A stretch of DNA of 64,000 nt from Ornithodoros turicata (GCF_037126465.1 NC_088210.1:28545511-28609510), one strand, 5' to 3'. Counted from the first letter of the stretch, positions 1 through 12,246 are shown. The notes: generated by a model from the sequence alone, not told the origin. Program-made: numbers and translations.

Positions 1-53
1 GCAACACATCAGCGTGATGTAAATGCAATACAGAGTATAGGTAACGACAGCTA

Positions 54-282
54 CACTCTACAGGAAGAAAGGAGTAACGTTAGTCCTTTTGGAGGCTAGA
101 AGCATTGCCACAACCATCAACCCCTTTCGGGACTAAATGCGTGGACGTTTATACGCTGTTTAAGGACGTTTTACAGGGATGGGAAGTAAATTTCGTGGTC
201 AGGGACTAAAATAGGCAGTAATTACAATCTAAGGGACTAGAGGCTGCAATACCTCCCCAACTTACTTCTTTTTTTTAGATTG
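54..282 (+). repeat. F2 inverted-repeat element, short copy
   Basis: The copy begins CACTCTACAGGAAGAAAGG, carries GGAGTAA and GGGACTAAATGCG, and ends in a T-rich stretch with AGATTG. TA lies directly outside both ends. At 229 bp it lacks the central part of the 540 bp copy at 45.4 kb, so it is an internally deleted non-autonomous element. No coding capacity is visible. Confidence 0.75.
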
Positions 283-3172
283 TAGATACAGAAAGCCTGA
301 TCGCACGAACGATGTGACGTAGTCAGTCCCCCAATCGCAACCGTGCTTTCGGCGACCTTCTACGCAGACGATCCACCACCGGCCGCATGGGAAGCCACAG
401 AAAGCCTGTGTTTGAAATCGTTTGCGGCGATTGGTGTAGCAGACGACATCCCGGCTTTGTGCGTCACGTGGCGAAGGAGTGAGAGGAGGTATTAAGCGAG
501 CGTTGGTATAAGGTCGCTGATTTTACATCTACGTCACGGAGGTGTGAGGGTGTCCTGTCCCCCTCCCTTTCCTCTCACAGGTGTTTGTTAGGGAGCAGCT
601 CTGACTAGTAAAATAAAAACAAACAACTACGATAAGGATACAGTGGTACTCTCATAAGAAGTAACTCAGTTTTTTTCGTGTTCCACACCTAGCTGAACTT
701 CGCCACATTCATGTAAAAGTGATGTGGAGCAGATCGCTTTCTCAGGTTTTTAGAACTACTCAGCCTCTATTAAAGTAATGTTGCCTTTCAAGCGATATGC
801 ACTCCAAATGTTGTACGCGACTCAGCAATACTATATAGATGAAATATGTGAAGCGCGTTTGCCTGCGTAAGACGGTACACAACGTAGAGAGGGGGATATA
901 TACTCAAAGTGTGCTAATATATATGTGAGTGGAGCCGCAGAAAAGCACGCTGTGTCAACTCTTTACGACAGCTCTTTGCAGATGAAGTTATTTTTGAATA
1001 ATGCACTACCTTCGTCAAAGCAGTGATCGGAGAGAGATAGGCATTCAAATTGTTATTCATTCATGCTCACGCGCGGAGACAGTAAGGAGGGTCTACGGGG
1101 TAGACAAAGGGCCTACCCCGTACACCAGCGAACCTGGAATTTGTTATCATACCAGTTTCTGCAGGGTAGCCCGTTTCCATACCTCATGTCCCTCTAGACG
1201 TCGAAAAGAACAAAAAGAGAGAAAATGTGAAAGGGAGAGAAAAAGACTACTAGCTTTCTTACTGTACCCTGTAGTATACTCTACTATGTGGCGGTACCAC
1301 CCTGCATACTGTAATATCCTCTACACTGAGGAGCTACATGATTCGTAGTTCTAAACTAAATGTTTGCAATAAATGAACTGAAAATGAAATGAAACTGCGA
1401 TATCCACTCAGTTGCTTGCTCTACACCATGACTGGACAAATCAATTTCTTGACATATACACATACATACATGTGTCTACTGACAATATACACATGAAGAG
1501 ACATGACCTAAGTCTTTTGATGTGGTCCTTCTTGTGCCCTCGCACAAGCGGTCGATTCCAAATCCTTGACACTTATTTATTTATTTATTTTATACAATAA
1601 ATCATTACACGTGTTAATCTCGATACTGCGATTAACATTTATAAAATTTATAAGTCAACATTTATAAACCCAGTCTTTTAAGGATCCAATGCCTCTTTCT
1701 CGTATAAAAATACCACTCACGGGACTCACGTCTCCACGTATTTCTTTTTTCAGTCAATCAATCAATCAATCAAAAGTACAGCTCTACATGTCCAGTATGT
1801 ACGTAGAAATAGCCGGATAACCTCTTCACGCGTCATCGCGCCATTACCAAGCAGCAGGTTCAAATTCGAGCACGATAAAATTAACATGCTTACAGACTTT
1901 ATCTTATAGAAGATTTATAAAACCCGAATAGGACCACTTCGCGATAAGAACGGAGCAGCCCATACTAAATGCGCACTTGTTCCAATACTTACCCGCCTGC
2001 ATGCAAAACAACGTACAGGTGCCCCACACTGAAGAATGCGCTATCACGCATGTTTATGCAATCCGTATCGCGTCAATGAACTGGCGAGGGATTTACAAGG
2101 CTGGATCGCGTATTTCGAATGCGGTATCGTAGGAATTACACTGCACGGCAATATGGTCAGAAATCGTTTACAAGGTGCCAGGCAATGCACGCTTCGCCAA
2201 CGGCTGGTTCTTCCTGTTGGGTGACCAGCTTTAACAGGACAGTTTCTGTTATCGTTCAGATTATAGTGCAGGACGGTAAACGATCTAGAAATTCGTAACT
2301 GTCTCCAACGCTCAGTATCGAGATCACGTGTTGAAACCAGTGCTCAGTCCATCAATCCATCCATCAATTAAACAATACGTTCATCTGCATGCGTAAGGGG
2401 GAGTGTTCACAACTGAACACGCGACCAAGAGCACTTTTTTTTCCCTTCTCAAGTATAGCAGGGTCATCGACTTTTAAAAATATATGTATAATGCTGTGCT
2501 GCATCTCCTATATTTTTTGAGTCATGTTTTGCAGTATCTTTCTTGAATTTTAAACTAAACATTATTTTTATTTTTATCTTTGGCGTATTAGGGCCTTAGT
2601 TGCCGATGCGCTAATAAAACACGTGTTGTCGTCATCGTCATCATCACAATCAATAAGTATATCAACAGTGCGAGGTCGAGAGACAACACGATGCGGCGAG
2701 AATAATGGATCCATACCGACCGTAATTTTGTTAATTTATCCCGTTCGCCCCCCCCCCCCCCCCCTTTTAAGCCCCAGCGCTGCTGTGCTTTCAACAAAAG
2801 AAAAATTGGTGCAAACGGTCTACAGTTTTTGTCTCGGTCCAGACAGCGAGTCTGCTCGTTCCGCTTGAGGGAAGCAGTATGGGATCAAACACTGCGAGTC
2901 AGGGTAAAGAAGCAAAGCGCGTCGTTACGTCTTTCCTGCTTTTTCATTTCGTAATTCGTAGCTGTATAGGGATTATTATCCTCCTCTCGATAATGCACAA
3001 ACTGCGCGAGACGCGCCTGCCCTGTAGACCGAAGAACGTCTATATGTTGTCGTTGGGTATATACCGTCGCGACACACTGTTTAGTAACAGGGAAGAAATT
3101 GGGAGCCAGCTCACAGATGTATAACATAAAGTAATGGAAGCCACCTGCTTGTGAAACATGGCAGTCGTCATA
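283..3172. other. Unassigned stretch, no gene recognised
   Basis: About 2.9 kb with only short open frames of no recognisable family. A 10 bp hairpin (TACGGGGTAG at 1094-1103 with its complement at 1113-1122) and a 17-base C run (2748-2764) are the only structures I can point to. A CAAT-repeat (AATC units) lies near 1755-1770. It could be intergenic or intronic. Confidence 0.5.
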
Positions 3173-3173
3173 A

Positions 3174-3262
3174 AAGCCAGACAGCGATGGGAGTCGAACC
3201 ACGTACCTCTCGACTGCCGGTCGAGTGCTTTCCAGCGACTCACCAAAGGGTCCCATTCAACT
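3174..3262 (-). repeat. tRNA-derived SINE head
   Basis: Read on the minus strand this segment has an A-box-like TGGTGAGTCGCTGG, a perfect 5 bp anticodon stem (CTCGA/TCGAG) around a 7-base loop, and a B-box GGTTCGACTCC. The T stem and acceptor stem do not pair fully, so it is not a working tRNA gene. It is best read as the tRNA head of a SINE. The body downstream on the minus strand (towards 3110) is not one I recognise. Confidence 0.5.
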
Positions 3263-3427
3263 AACGGGACACACACGCACTATCTTCACATTATCTCCTA
3301 CATATATCTTCCCATACACACACACACATATATAAGACAATGACAATTACGAGGCAGCGGCATCTAGTGGACATTATGGAATGTTACGGTGCTGAAGCTG
3401 AAACTCACAACAGACGGACACATCATG

Positions 3428-3661
3428 CGCTCTTAGAAATGAACTTCACCGCATGGCACGCTCCTAACCAACCATCATCTCGAATGATGACGTTATCTGC
3501 CGTGATTTGTTGAAAACGGGAGGCGTACGCGTTTTTTGTGTGACAATTATGAACAGCATAAGTGTCACAAAAAGGTGTACGCCTTCCTTGAGACAACGAT
3601 CTCATTCGGGATGATGGTTGGCTTGGAGCGTGCTATGCAGTGAAGTTCATTTTTAAGAGTG
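3428..3661 (-). repeat. F1 fold-back, subtype A, decayed
   Basis: Ends are CGCTCTTAGAAATGAAC and its complement-like TTTTTAAGAGTG. The left arm has AACGGGAGGCGTACGCG and the loop reads TTATGAACAGCATAA, the reverse of copies such as 23.5 kb. The right arm has lost the segment between its GTACGCC motif and the CATTCGGGATG motif, so the stem is interrupted. No matching 2 bp target duplication remains (TG left, CA right). Confidence 0.8.
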
Positions 3662-5480
3662 CAAAAGCCTCAGGGATGGTTAATGTTATTAGAGACACCT
3701 TGAGGCTTATGTGGTGTTCGTCTGTTCTCTGTTGTGTGTGTCATCCTCAGAACCGTAACCTTCTGTCTACTTTGTGTATACAGGAGATGAAAGTTAATTG
3801 CGGGTCAGTGTTTCGTCCCGTCATCGTCTGTGGATCTGTCGAATTAACTGGAATTAAACAGAAATATCGAATTAACTCGGAGATTGCTTTTCGCGTGTGA
3901 CAGCAAAAGCTCTGAAGGCTGTCGATCTTGAACAACAAAGCCGTCTCTCAGACTTTTGAAATGCGTGCTAAACGATAGTTTCTGACGTGACGCACTGGTC
4001 GGAATACTTAAGCATTGCGTTGGCGATACCAAGAGCTCAGTCATTTCTCACATTTTCATTTTGTTACATAACACAAAAATGTGTATACATGGTTGCCCTA
4101 ACGCGCGGAGTCCTGCCTTACTCTTGTACTCTGCAAAGACAACATAAAATAATAATTATCAATGACTAATACAGTCCGTCTTGTCCTATTCATTGCGCGT
4201 TCGTCTCTTCGTTTATAGTATCTTTCCTCATAATAAAAAAAAAGGATATGTTACCCCTTTCGACTAATAGAGCTCTCTGTTATATTGTCATGCTGGTTGA
4301 ATAATAGTTGAATCGTTGAATGGTGAGAAATTCGAAAAATATCGCTCCAGGAATTAGAAACAGATGGCAAAAAAAAAAAAAAAGTGTACTAGCATGTTTA
4401 TTTGTGGAAATTGATTATGATTTCGTAATCTTTGGGATTGGGCAAGCGCTTACATGTGACGAGTTACGAGATGCTGCTGAAAATTGTTGTGCATTATATA
4501 TAGCTGCAAAAGTCGTTCTGCTGTATTTGTAAAATGTGAATGGCAAGAAACTTTTTTTTAAATTTCGATATAGACGTTGAAATCAGAAGTATGCAAGCTT
4601 AATTTTCTCTAGGCGCCGTATCCTTGAGAATGATGATGATGACGTATACGCAACGCACACTGTTTGATATGAATTTCGAAACATCATCATATCTTCGCGA
4701 AAGTACGTTTGCTAGGCTACATTTCTAGGTAATTGACAATCCAATCGTCTATAAGGCACCATAGGTAGTTCTCCTATATTCTTGATGTCAGTACACACTC
4801 GGATTAAGTAGCTTAACGTCTGAAGAAGCAGCGGGGATACATGTTAAAAAGTAATCAAGATAATAACGCAGAATTTTCATGTCAGTAGCCGTCGAAGTCA
4901 CATATCGGGTTAACAGGTGCAGGGTGGTGCATGATTGCGACTGGCGGGGTAAAGAACGAATGAGAAATATAATCAGCTACGTGTACGGGCGATCATTCCC
5001 GTCATCTCTCATCGTCATCACTCATCATTGTCGCCATTCATATTAGACCCCCTACCTATGTGGTAGCGTTCTCCCCACTTCATCATCAGAATATATCTGT
5101 TGTTGTTGTTGTTGTTACGTGTAGCGAACATGGCGTGCTGGGAGTGAAAGGCTAGAGTTAGTATAGATAAAGGCTCCCGGTCTTTGGAACATCTTCACAA
5201 TTCCAAATTTAAAGCGCAAGAGTGTTGACGCTCTTCTGAAGCACACGATGCAGTGTTACACTAAAGCGTAAAAGCAATGAGACAGAGTTTTAAAAACTGC
5301 CGCCTCAGTTGTTGGCTTTGTTTGGGAGAACAAAGCGAATCGGTAATTTAAGGACATAGGATTAAGGATATCTAATCATCAACAATACAAGTGCACACTA
5401 AGGCGACACCCTTTAGGGAAAATTTTTGTACGGGAATGTACCTTTCTCTGGTAACGCTCATTCTTCTTATATGTTACAGA
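3662..5480. other. Unassigned stretch, no gene recognised
   Basis: About 1.8 kb with only chance-length open frames. A (TTG)n run at about 5098-5116 could be the tail of a LINE like the one at 15 kb, but no body is recognisable next to it. Nothing else is supported. Confidence 0.45.
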
Positions 5481-5751
5481 TACTGTACTCTTAGAAGTGA
5501 ACTTCACCGCATAGCACGCTCCTAGCAAACCATCAATACCAATGATATCGTTATCGACCCTGATTCGCCCTGATTTGTTGAAAACGGGAGGCGTACGCCT
5601 TTTTTGTGACACTTATGCTATTCATAATTGTCACACAAAAAAGGCGTACGCCTCCCGTTTTCAACAAATCAGGACAGATAACGATATCATTCGAGATGAT
5701 GGTTGGCTAGGAGCGTGCTATGCGGTGAAGTTCACTTCTAAGAGTACAGTA
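5481..5751 (+). repeat. F1 fold-back, subtype A, with extended terminal palindrome
   Basis: A well-preserved A copy with GGCGTACGCC in both arms and loop TTATGCTATTCATAA. The inverted repeat runs past the usual CTCTTAG end to TACTGTACTCTTAG at 5481, matched by its complement at the right end. The left arm carries a small insertion that repeats the words around CCTGATT. It is an almost closed hairpin of about 270 bp. Confidence 0.85.
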
Positions 5752-5807
5752 CCCAACGCAGGGAAACATCCCACATCATCATCATCCATTCATCTATGTT
5801 GTTGTTG

Positions 5808-5848
5808 TTAGGAGCGTGCTATGCGGTGAAGTTCATTTTTAAGAGTGT
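5808..5848 (+). repeat. F1 right-end fragment
   Basis: Only the last 40 bp of an F1 right arm is present (AGGAGCGTGCTATGCGGTG to TTTTTAAGAGTG). It follows a short (TTG)n run. It is probably a truncation or recombination product of the intact copy 60 bp upstream. Confidence 0.7.
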
Positions 5849-6337
5849 GGGTGTGTAGCGTCAATTTATTGTCAGCAACAACTTGGCATGAGGGTTCTAA
5901 TATAAAGAACCATCAACTCCCAACTAATGCGACAATGTGTTCAACGTGCTTTCTGCTCGTCTACGTACGATCTCTACGCTGTGCTACGCTGTCGACAAAA
6001 AAAAAAAAAAGTTTAATGCGGTAAACAGCACCAGTTTACATTTATAAAAGAATACTACAACACGTGGAAGGTGAGACATTTGCTGAACGACCCTGACATT
6101 TTCACTGCAGTGCTTTTCGTGGACAGCGTACTCAGCCGCATAGAGTTGCAAACCACACAAAAACATTACTGTCGTGCTTACAGGTGTATTAGATGGTGCA
6201 CGTCATGACTATGCAGAAACATGGTTCCCCAGTCGTAAATAGGAATAAGTAATACTAGAAAAGATTGTGTACCAGCAGTTATTAGTACGTTGAAAACTAC
6301 CGCTGCATATCAAGGAAAACACTCTAAAGAAACATAT
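5849..6337. other. Unassigned stretch
   Basis: About 490 bp between an F1 fragment and an F2 fragment. It holds a 14-base A run near 5997-6010 and no recognised element or credible coding frame. Confidence 0.4.
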
Positions 6338-6536
6338 ATAGGAGTACTTTTACTCTATTCAGGTACTAGATGCATTGTAGTGTATACCTGAAGTCGATGG
6401 GGTAGTTTGGCGACTATTTGGAGTGCCGAGGAGTAAATTTAAGGATCAGGGGACTAAAATGGGGAGTACTTATACAACCTAACAGAATATAAGCTGTAGA
6501 TACTTCGCAATTGACTCCTTTCTTTTTTTTTTCTTT
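6338..6536 (+). repeat. F2 element, partial
   Basis: F2 words are recognisable in order: GGAGTACTTTTACTC, GATGCATTG, GGAGTAAATTTAAGG, GGGGACTAAAATGGGGAG and GACTCCTTT followed by a T-rich tract. Both termini are eroded, so no target duplication can be read. Confidence 0.6.
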
Positions 6537-7590
6537 TTCATTGTAACGGGTCACGCGATTCTTTTTTTTTTCCACAAGTCGTTGTTTTCTAACATCTCTG
6601 TATGACACGCATAAGGAATGTGTAACAAAATGCGCGCTGAATGGTATCGGTGTAATAGATAATATTTTAGAAAAATAAGAGCTTAAATGCGTTTTCCGCA
6701 CATCTTGTAAAATTGCAACACATTTAGAAAAACCGGGTAAGATATATATATATACATAAAAAAAGAGACAGCTTTTGATGGGAGCTGATACGAGGAACGC
6801 ACTCTGATTTTTTCTACTTCGTGAATGTGACGAAAGCCATCCAACTGAACTGTCAGTAAATCTCGCATTTCAACGAGTATTAGCGTAGAAGAAGAAGAAG
6901 AAAAAAAAAGAAGATGGATATTGCGATGCAGGGAACGTATAACTCTCAGATATCACTGCATATTGATATCTCCTTATCTCCTGATCCTTGCGCGCTTGCT
7001 TATCTCAAGTTAGATCACAAACGTCGCAAACGTCAACACCGGAGCATGGAACTACGTGCAGAAAAGGTTCCGAAGCCTCGCAATTAGCCCGTCGCATGCC
7101 AACACAAACACACGTAACACACACATCGAGAGCCGTTTCCAGACATTTCTTCCCAATTACGTGACTCGAACGTCAACAATCCCGCTCAGGTGTAATGCAG
7201 GTGCTACTGTTTTACATAACGAGCCTCAAAAATGAAGACAGCGTCGCACAGGTGCGGGACCAGACAGGTCTTTCGACAAAGTGGAGGTTCGACCACCGCC
7301 GTGCTCTCACATTTACCCGCACGTATCTCGTAGATTAGGAGATTAAAGATGCCTATTCCATCACAGACGCTGTATATACGCGACGCGATAACAGCGAGCA
7401 GGTTTACAAAAATTAATGAGCGCTTAAAATGCTCCACCAATAAAACGCTGGTTATCATTTTTTGACGGTAGCTTTGGAGATAACGCGCAAAAAGCTCGCA
7501 CGTGTCCGTCACACTCGTGAAAGAGTTCCCCCACGTGCAGTCGCCGGCATAGACGAGACGAACACACAAAAAAAGACGCCCTAACCTCAC
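6537..7590. other. Unassigned stretch upstream of a GC-rich patch
   Basis: About 1 kb of AT-rich DNA without recognised repeats except a GAA/A-rich tract at 6885-6912. It lies downstream, on the minus strand, of the possible exon ending at 7591, so it could be the start of an intron. That is inference only. Confidence 0.35.
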
Positions 7591-7760
7591 CTGTACCAAG
7601 TTTCAACAATCCAAACAAACCACACCGAACGATGACGTAATCCGTAAAGGAGGAAGAAGAAGAAGGCATCCGATTACCGGGTAAACATTGGCCGGTGGCG
7701 AACCGAGGGCCAACCTTGCGTGGTGATGGTGTTCTGCCATCTTGCTGCGCCAACAGGGCT
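7591..7760 (-). other. Possible untranslated first exon on the minus strand
   Basis: On the minus strand a GC-rich patch is followed by GCAAGATGGC (YY1/initiator-like, around 7733-7742), GGCCAATG (CCAAT-box-like, near 7690), and then the donor-like GTACAG|GTGAGG with the exon side ending at 7591. A reading frame from the ATG in AAGATGG stops before the donor, so the segment would be mostly 5' untranslated. No transcript evidence is available and the call rests only on motifs. It could equally be GC-rich repeat DNA. Confidence 0.22.
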
Positions 7761-8240
7761 GTTCCTGTTTACCGTAAAGCGCCGCGGCGGCGGCCGGCCC
7801 GGCCGCTGCCTGCGGCGACACGCACCCGCGGAAAGTCACATTGGCCGCGGGCTGAAGTTCCAGGCACGAATGCATCGGGAGGAGCGGGCTGGAGACACGC
7901 GGGCGCGGACGCTCGTTCTCCGCAACCGCCACTCGCTCTGGCTGCTCCGGATGATACTTCTCCTCACCTCAGCCGCCCTGCTGCTGCCACCATCCCGAGG
8001 AGCTCACCCTTCCCCCGACGATTCTCCTCCTCTCGTCAGGCCTCCTCCGCCAACTCCTTGCACGTGTTTTCTTACCTAGCGCACGTGCGTTGTACGCCTC
8101 CTCTCCACTCTTATTCCTCTTGACGGTCCGTATTGAAGAGAAACGAACGGTGTGGTGTGTCCGGCGAAAAAGTTTCGAGTTCGCCGTTTTTCTGGGCTCG
8201 CTTTAACGTTACTTGATTGTGTGGATTCGCGAAAGATTTT
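7690..8240. promoter_or_regulatory. GC/CpG-rich patch, candidate promoter
   Basis: GC and CpG content rises sharply against the AT-rich surroundings, especially at 7770-7930 (for example CGCCGCGGCGGCGGCCGG). On the plus strand an ATG at 7951 opens a 42-codon frame to 8079, whose start (MILLLTSAALLLPPSRGA) looks like a signal peptide with a cleavage-like small-residue site, followed by a proline-rich stretch. This could be a first coding exon of a secreted protein, but no donor is clearly in the right place and the frame ends at a stop. The coding reading is weak. Confidence 0.3.
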
Positions 8241-8855
8241 TCCTGCAGCCAGCACCGACAGGTGATCGTCCCTTTTTTTTTTTTCTGTTTTTCTTTTTGC
8301 TGGATGCAGTGTTCTTAATGAAAGCGTAGAGCAAGCGCCTGCACAGGTGGCATGCTTCATTGCAGACAGTTAAAACTAAGTGATGATAATGGCTTGCTGG
8401 ACAGTTGTTTCGTCAATTTTTTTTTTTTTTTTAAGCTAAGAAGCCAGCGCATAATTTTGGATATTGCCTATGCAAATTCGAAGGGAAAACATGAAAAGAG
8501 AAAGAAATCGTTTGGACAATGTAAGAGAATAAATGGAAGCGCTTGTGCTCTAAAAAATTTGCAGAATCATGTAAACTATCTAAGCTTATCTAAATTAGTC
8601 TTTTTAAATCATTTATAACGTTTAATTAATCGAATACCTTATAAGATGTCTAACCGTAACCTGATACCGAATATTCGGTCTGTACACTCTGAGGTCTCCA
8701 TTCCACGAGGACACGTGACTCGTTAATAGAACCGCCAATTACTTGAAAGAGTGCAACGCCAATAAGAGAACGATTTCGAGCACAAGGTATCAGGCGGCCT
8801 GTTTGCAGACTTCATCAATTGATTTCACACGCAGTTGCTGTTTCTACCGAGGCAT
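8241..8855. other. Unassigned stretch between two GC-rich patches
   Basis: About 600 bp of AT-rich sequence with T runs at about 8273-8284 and 8418-8432. No recognised repeat or exon. Confidence 0.35.
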
Positions 8856-9190
8856 AAATTACTCCGCGCGGAGCAAGTTTCCGCGCCGGCAGAGTCCGGC
8901 AAACTTTTATTGTTCTCCGTTGGTCGGCGACGCCTCTGAAGGTGTTTGCGGAGGAGAGAGCATCCATCGTGGTGGATCATCGTTCTTTCCCTTCATCCGA
9001 TCTGCGTTTGCCGCTCGCGATCGGGCGCGCCCGCGCCGTAGCGGCAGTGACTGGCATTGCCGTGGTTGGTCGGCTCGCGAAGGAGGCGGGCCCCGGGCAG
9101 GAGGCCACGTGGCGAGGCCCGGGCGCGCGCGCTACGGAAAACTCTCGCAGATTGCGCGCGGTTTCAAGGATGCTCTCACGATGAACAACA
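8856..9190. promoter_or_regulatory. Second GC/CpG-rich patch, candidate promoter or first exon
   Basis: CpG density is very high at 9020-9160 (GGGCGCGCCCGCGCC, GGGCGCGCGCGC). Overlapping open frames run through it in all plus frames, as expected for GC-rich DNA without many stop codons, and none has a recognisable domain. It lies about 1 kb from the first GC-rich patch. It may mark an unannotated transcription start. Confidence 0.3.
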
Positions 9191-9427
9191 CGTTGTATGT
9201 AAGACGTATGCCATTGAAAAAGAGATGTGGTTCAATAATAAAGATATTTTCGACGATGTGGAAGTTTTGAGGAATGTTGCGAAATTTAAGAAAAAATTGT
9301 TACAACTGTTCGTTAAAAAAAAAGCTGTTTTTAAGTTCCTGTTTCGAGTTCACAAAATAGAAAAAGAAAGTGTGAAAAGGGAGGGGGCAGCGTATAGATT
9401 AATGCTAGCTTTGTGCATGTTTCTTTC

Positions 9428-9588
9428 GCGCAAGGAACTTCACCGTATAACACGATGATTGCAGATGACGATACTGTTGTTACTCCTGTTTTGTGTGAAG
9501 CACGGGATGTACACCTTCTTGTGACAATTAACATAACTGTATAAGTGTCGCAAAAAGACGCAGTGAAGTTCTGTTTTAAAGGGTGTTC
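9428..9588 (+). repeat. F1 fold-back, decayed and shortened
   Basis: The outer arm word GGAACTTCACCGTATAACACG and the right-end AGTGAAGTTCTGTTTTAAAGG are recognisable, and the centre keeps TTGTGACAATTA and TAAGTGTCGCAAAAAG. GGCGTACGCC has decayed to words like GTACACC and GACGC. It is an old copy with several deletions. Confidence 0.6.
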
Positions 9589-12157
9589 GGACGTTGTGCA
9601 AGCCTTGAAGAATGACGCGAAGTTAAAGTCACTGTAGAGCTCCTTTGAGAAGCTCCTACAAGTGCAGGTTCTGTAAGCTGCCTTTTCAAGTTCGTAATTT
9701 TTTTTAAGAGAGAGAGAGAGGGGGAGCATGAGGGAGAGTCAGTAGCATACAAATTAATGCAGGTATTGAACATATGTCGTTCGTGCGCTCCTTTTTAAAA
9801 AGGAGCGGACTGTTCTCACGTACTTCGAAACTGACAAGCAACATATTAATAGTTCCATTTCGAACTACGTATTTTATTCCAGCTCCTCAAACGTTTTTTG
9901 CCTTCCGAAGAATGATTTTGAAGATGATTTCTCACAAGTCGTGTCGGAGACGCAAAAGTGGGAAAGCCTGTAAAAAAAAAAAAAAGAAAGAAAGAAAGAA
10001 AGAAAGAAGGTCGTGGTATATGTACAAAGTAACCGCAATCGTCACCATGTCTTCCAGCTTGACAGAATGAGGCACTTGAACGCACAATAGGTTAAAAAAA
10101 GAAAAAAAAAAAAAAAGGAGGGCAACAAGTGCCTTGATTTCACTCAGTGAGTCCAGAACGAGCCATTCTTTTTCGTTTTTTGACCCCAATCAAACAAATA
10201 CTTCCTATTCGCGCAACTAGCACTTGCCTATACCCTTTACCTCAGAGATCCCTGTATCCAAGCTCAATAGATGTTACACCATGGGAAAAAACGCCGACCT
10301 CTTATCTCACACTTGGAACAATCTGAGCCGGACTGCAACTGCCCACCGGCGTTCCACGTCTGTTGTAACAACAAATTCCTCCTCTCTCTCACGCGTATTA
10401 TCACAATTCTCCCCACGACAGCTCGAATCATCCGGAAAATCCTATATTAATCGACATCAACCACCAATAGGAAAGGATTGCCGTCTCAAGAAAAAGAATG
10501 CACCTTTCTCAAAGCTCCATCGTACAAGACAACCTTTTTTTTTCATCACGATTACCTAACCTATAGCGCCCGTTACACCATACCCACTCTCCCTACTCCT
10601 TCAAGGTGACCTTCCGACACCCCTTCTCCTCCGGCACCCTGACCTAACCCTAAAAATTTCCCAGTCTTCCTAAGAGGTTCGGCTCCTTTTCAATACCGCG
10701 CATCTATATAGCCCTGGATTCGCGTAACCCATTGTGTGGACCTTATATGGCAAGACATTTATATTTACATCGCGATGCGAAAGAGTTACAAAGGGATCCT
10801 TAGGGGTCTTAACCCTGCCGCAATCTTCTTTCCCCCCCGGTGGAGGTAAAGGATCGGAGGGGGCCTGACCTGCTCGTCACATCTGGTCGCCATGACGGTG
10901 TATGTACGCGGGGACCACCGCTCCGTGGAACCTTAGGAGACCCAGCGTTCCCGAAGGGTCAAAAACCCTACGGAGGCCCCCTCTCACCCACCCGCTTTCC
11001 TCCGGCTTCACCTTGCGTATATTGCTTGATGTATGAGACCGTAGGTTACACAATGCGAACGGATTGTCAGCGAGTGTACGCATGCGAAATGCTTCCACAG
11101 TGATCTGCCAGGGGGCATCACCGTCGGCCGATGGGTTAGGGTGATATGTGTTTTTGTTGTTTGTGAACTTTCGATCGGGCCGTTGCTGTGGAGCTCCCTT
11201 TTTTTGTGTATGTGTGTCTGTGTGTGTTTAAGAGTGAGAGTGGTGGATACGTACACATATATGCGGGCACCTGACGCGGCAGTTGTTATTGTTGTCACCC
11301 TTTTTGCGTCGTCTGCTGTTTTTATTGCGTCATCTGCCGTTTTTGTTCTCTATTGTACGGATGGTGAATGAGGTAGAGGTGCAATTTCATCTCGGGTTAT
11401 GCGCGAAGAAGACAGGTCAGGAAAATGAAGCATAAAGCATCCAAAGGGTGCTGCCCATGCACCGGCATAAAAAAAAACATTACGAGCAGGTCTTGCGGTG
11501 TGTGAAAGTTTCGAATGCCTGACGCTTATATACCAGCGCGATCCGTTTGTGCGTTGCCTTCTTCGGACAGGAGCAGACGAAAAAAAAAATATATATATAT
11601 ATATAAAATAGCGTGCAGTTACGTGAGGAGAAAGCTGCCAGACCGTTAATTGCACTATTCTTGATGGACGCGGATAAGTTCTGATGTTGTGAGCGATAAA
11701 AAAAAAAAAAAGAAAAGAAGACGAAGAAGAAGGAACAAGAAAAACGTGTGTGGGAATTAGAAAGCGGCCAATAAGAAAGAGAATCGGCACTCCAGGCCGT
11801 GCTTAGTGCTGGTTGCGAAACGGAATACTAAAGCGAAAGAAGAAAAGAGGAGATACGTAGTAGATGAAAATATATGCCTTTCGCTAGTCCACCATACTTT
11901 TGCCGCAGTAGTAATATCGAATGTAAAACAGAATGAATAGTTCATTTGGAGACTATCGTGTCGAGAGTGCTGTGAGTTGAAAGGAAGAACTTGTTTAAGG
12001 AGGCGGATGGCGAAACTTAATACTGTACGCATGTTTACGCAACATAAGAGCCGTATACCAGACTCCTAGAAAAAAGGGTGGAGCAGTTATACCTTTTAGG
12101 AGGCAAATAGTTGGCGCATATGTTGTGCCTAAGAGGTTGCAAAGTTCAACCTGCTAC
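9589..12157. other. Unassigned stretch with microsatellites and a GC-richer block
   Basis: Contains (GAAA)n at 9986-10008, an A-rich tract at 10095-10115, (AT)n at 11589-11605 and an A/GAA-rich tract at 11698-11735. The block 10200-11140 is more GC-rich and C-rich on the plus strand, with a 10840-11103 open frame that matches no family I recognise. It has the look of an untranslated leader or old retroelement, but nothing identifies it. Confidence 0.35.
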
Positions 12158-12246
12158 CTACGAATGATAGGGTGACCGCTTCTGATTCGGTGAGCGAGGG
12201 GGGCGTACGCCTTTTTGTAGCAATTTGAACATATGATAATTGCTTT
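12158..12246 (+). repeat. F1 subtype B, left-arm fragment
   Basis: Fragment with CGAATGATAGGG, CTTCTGATTCG and GGGGGGCGTACGCCTTTTTG followed by a B-type loop (TTTGAACATATGATAATTG). The outer left end and the whole right arm are missing. Confidence 0.65.

Noticed and set aside
3174..3262. Functional tRNA gene
   Set aside because: The anticodon stem is perfect, but T and acceptor stems do not pair, so it is treated as a SINE head.
10840..11103. Open frame in GC-rich block as a retroelement gene
   Set aside because: No motif or family recognised; composition alone is not enough.
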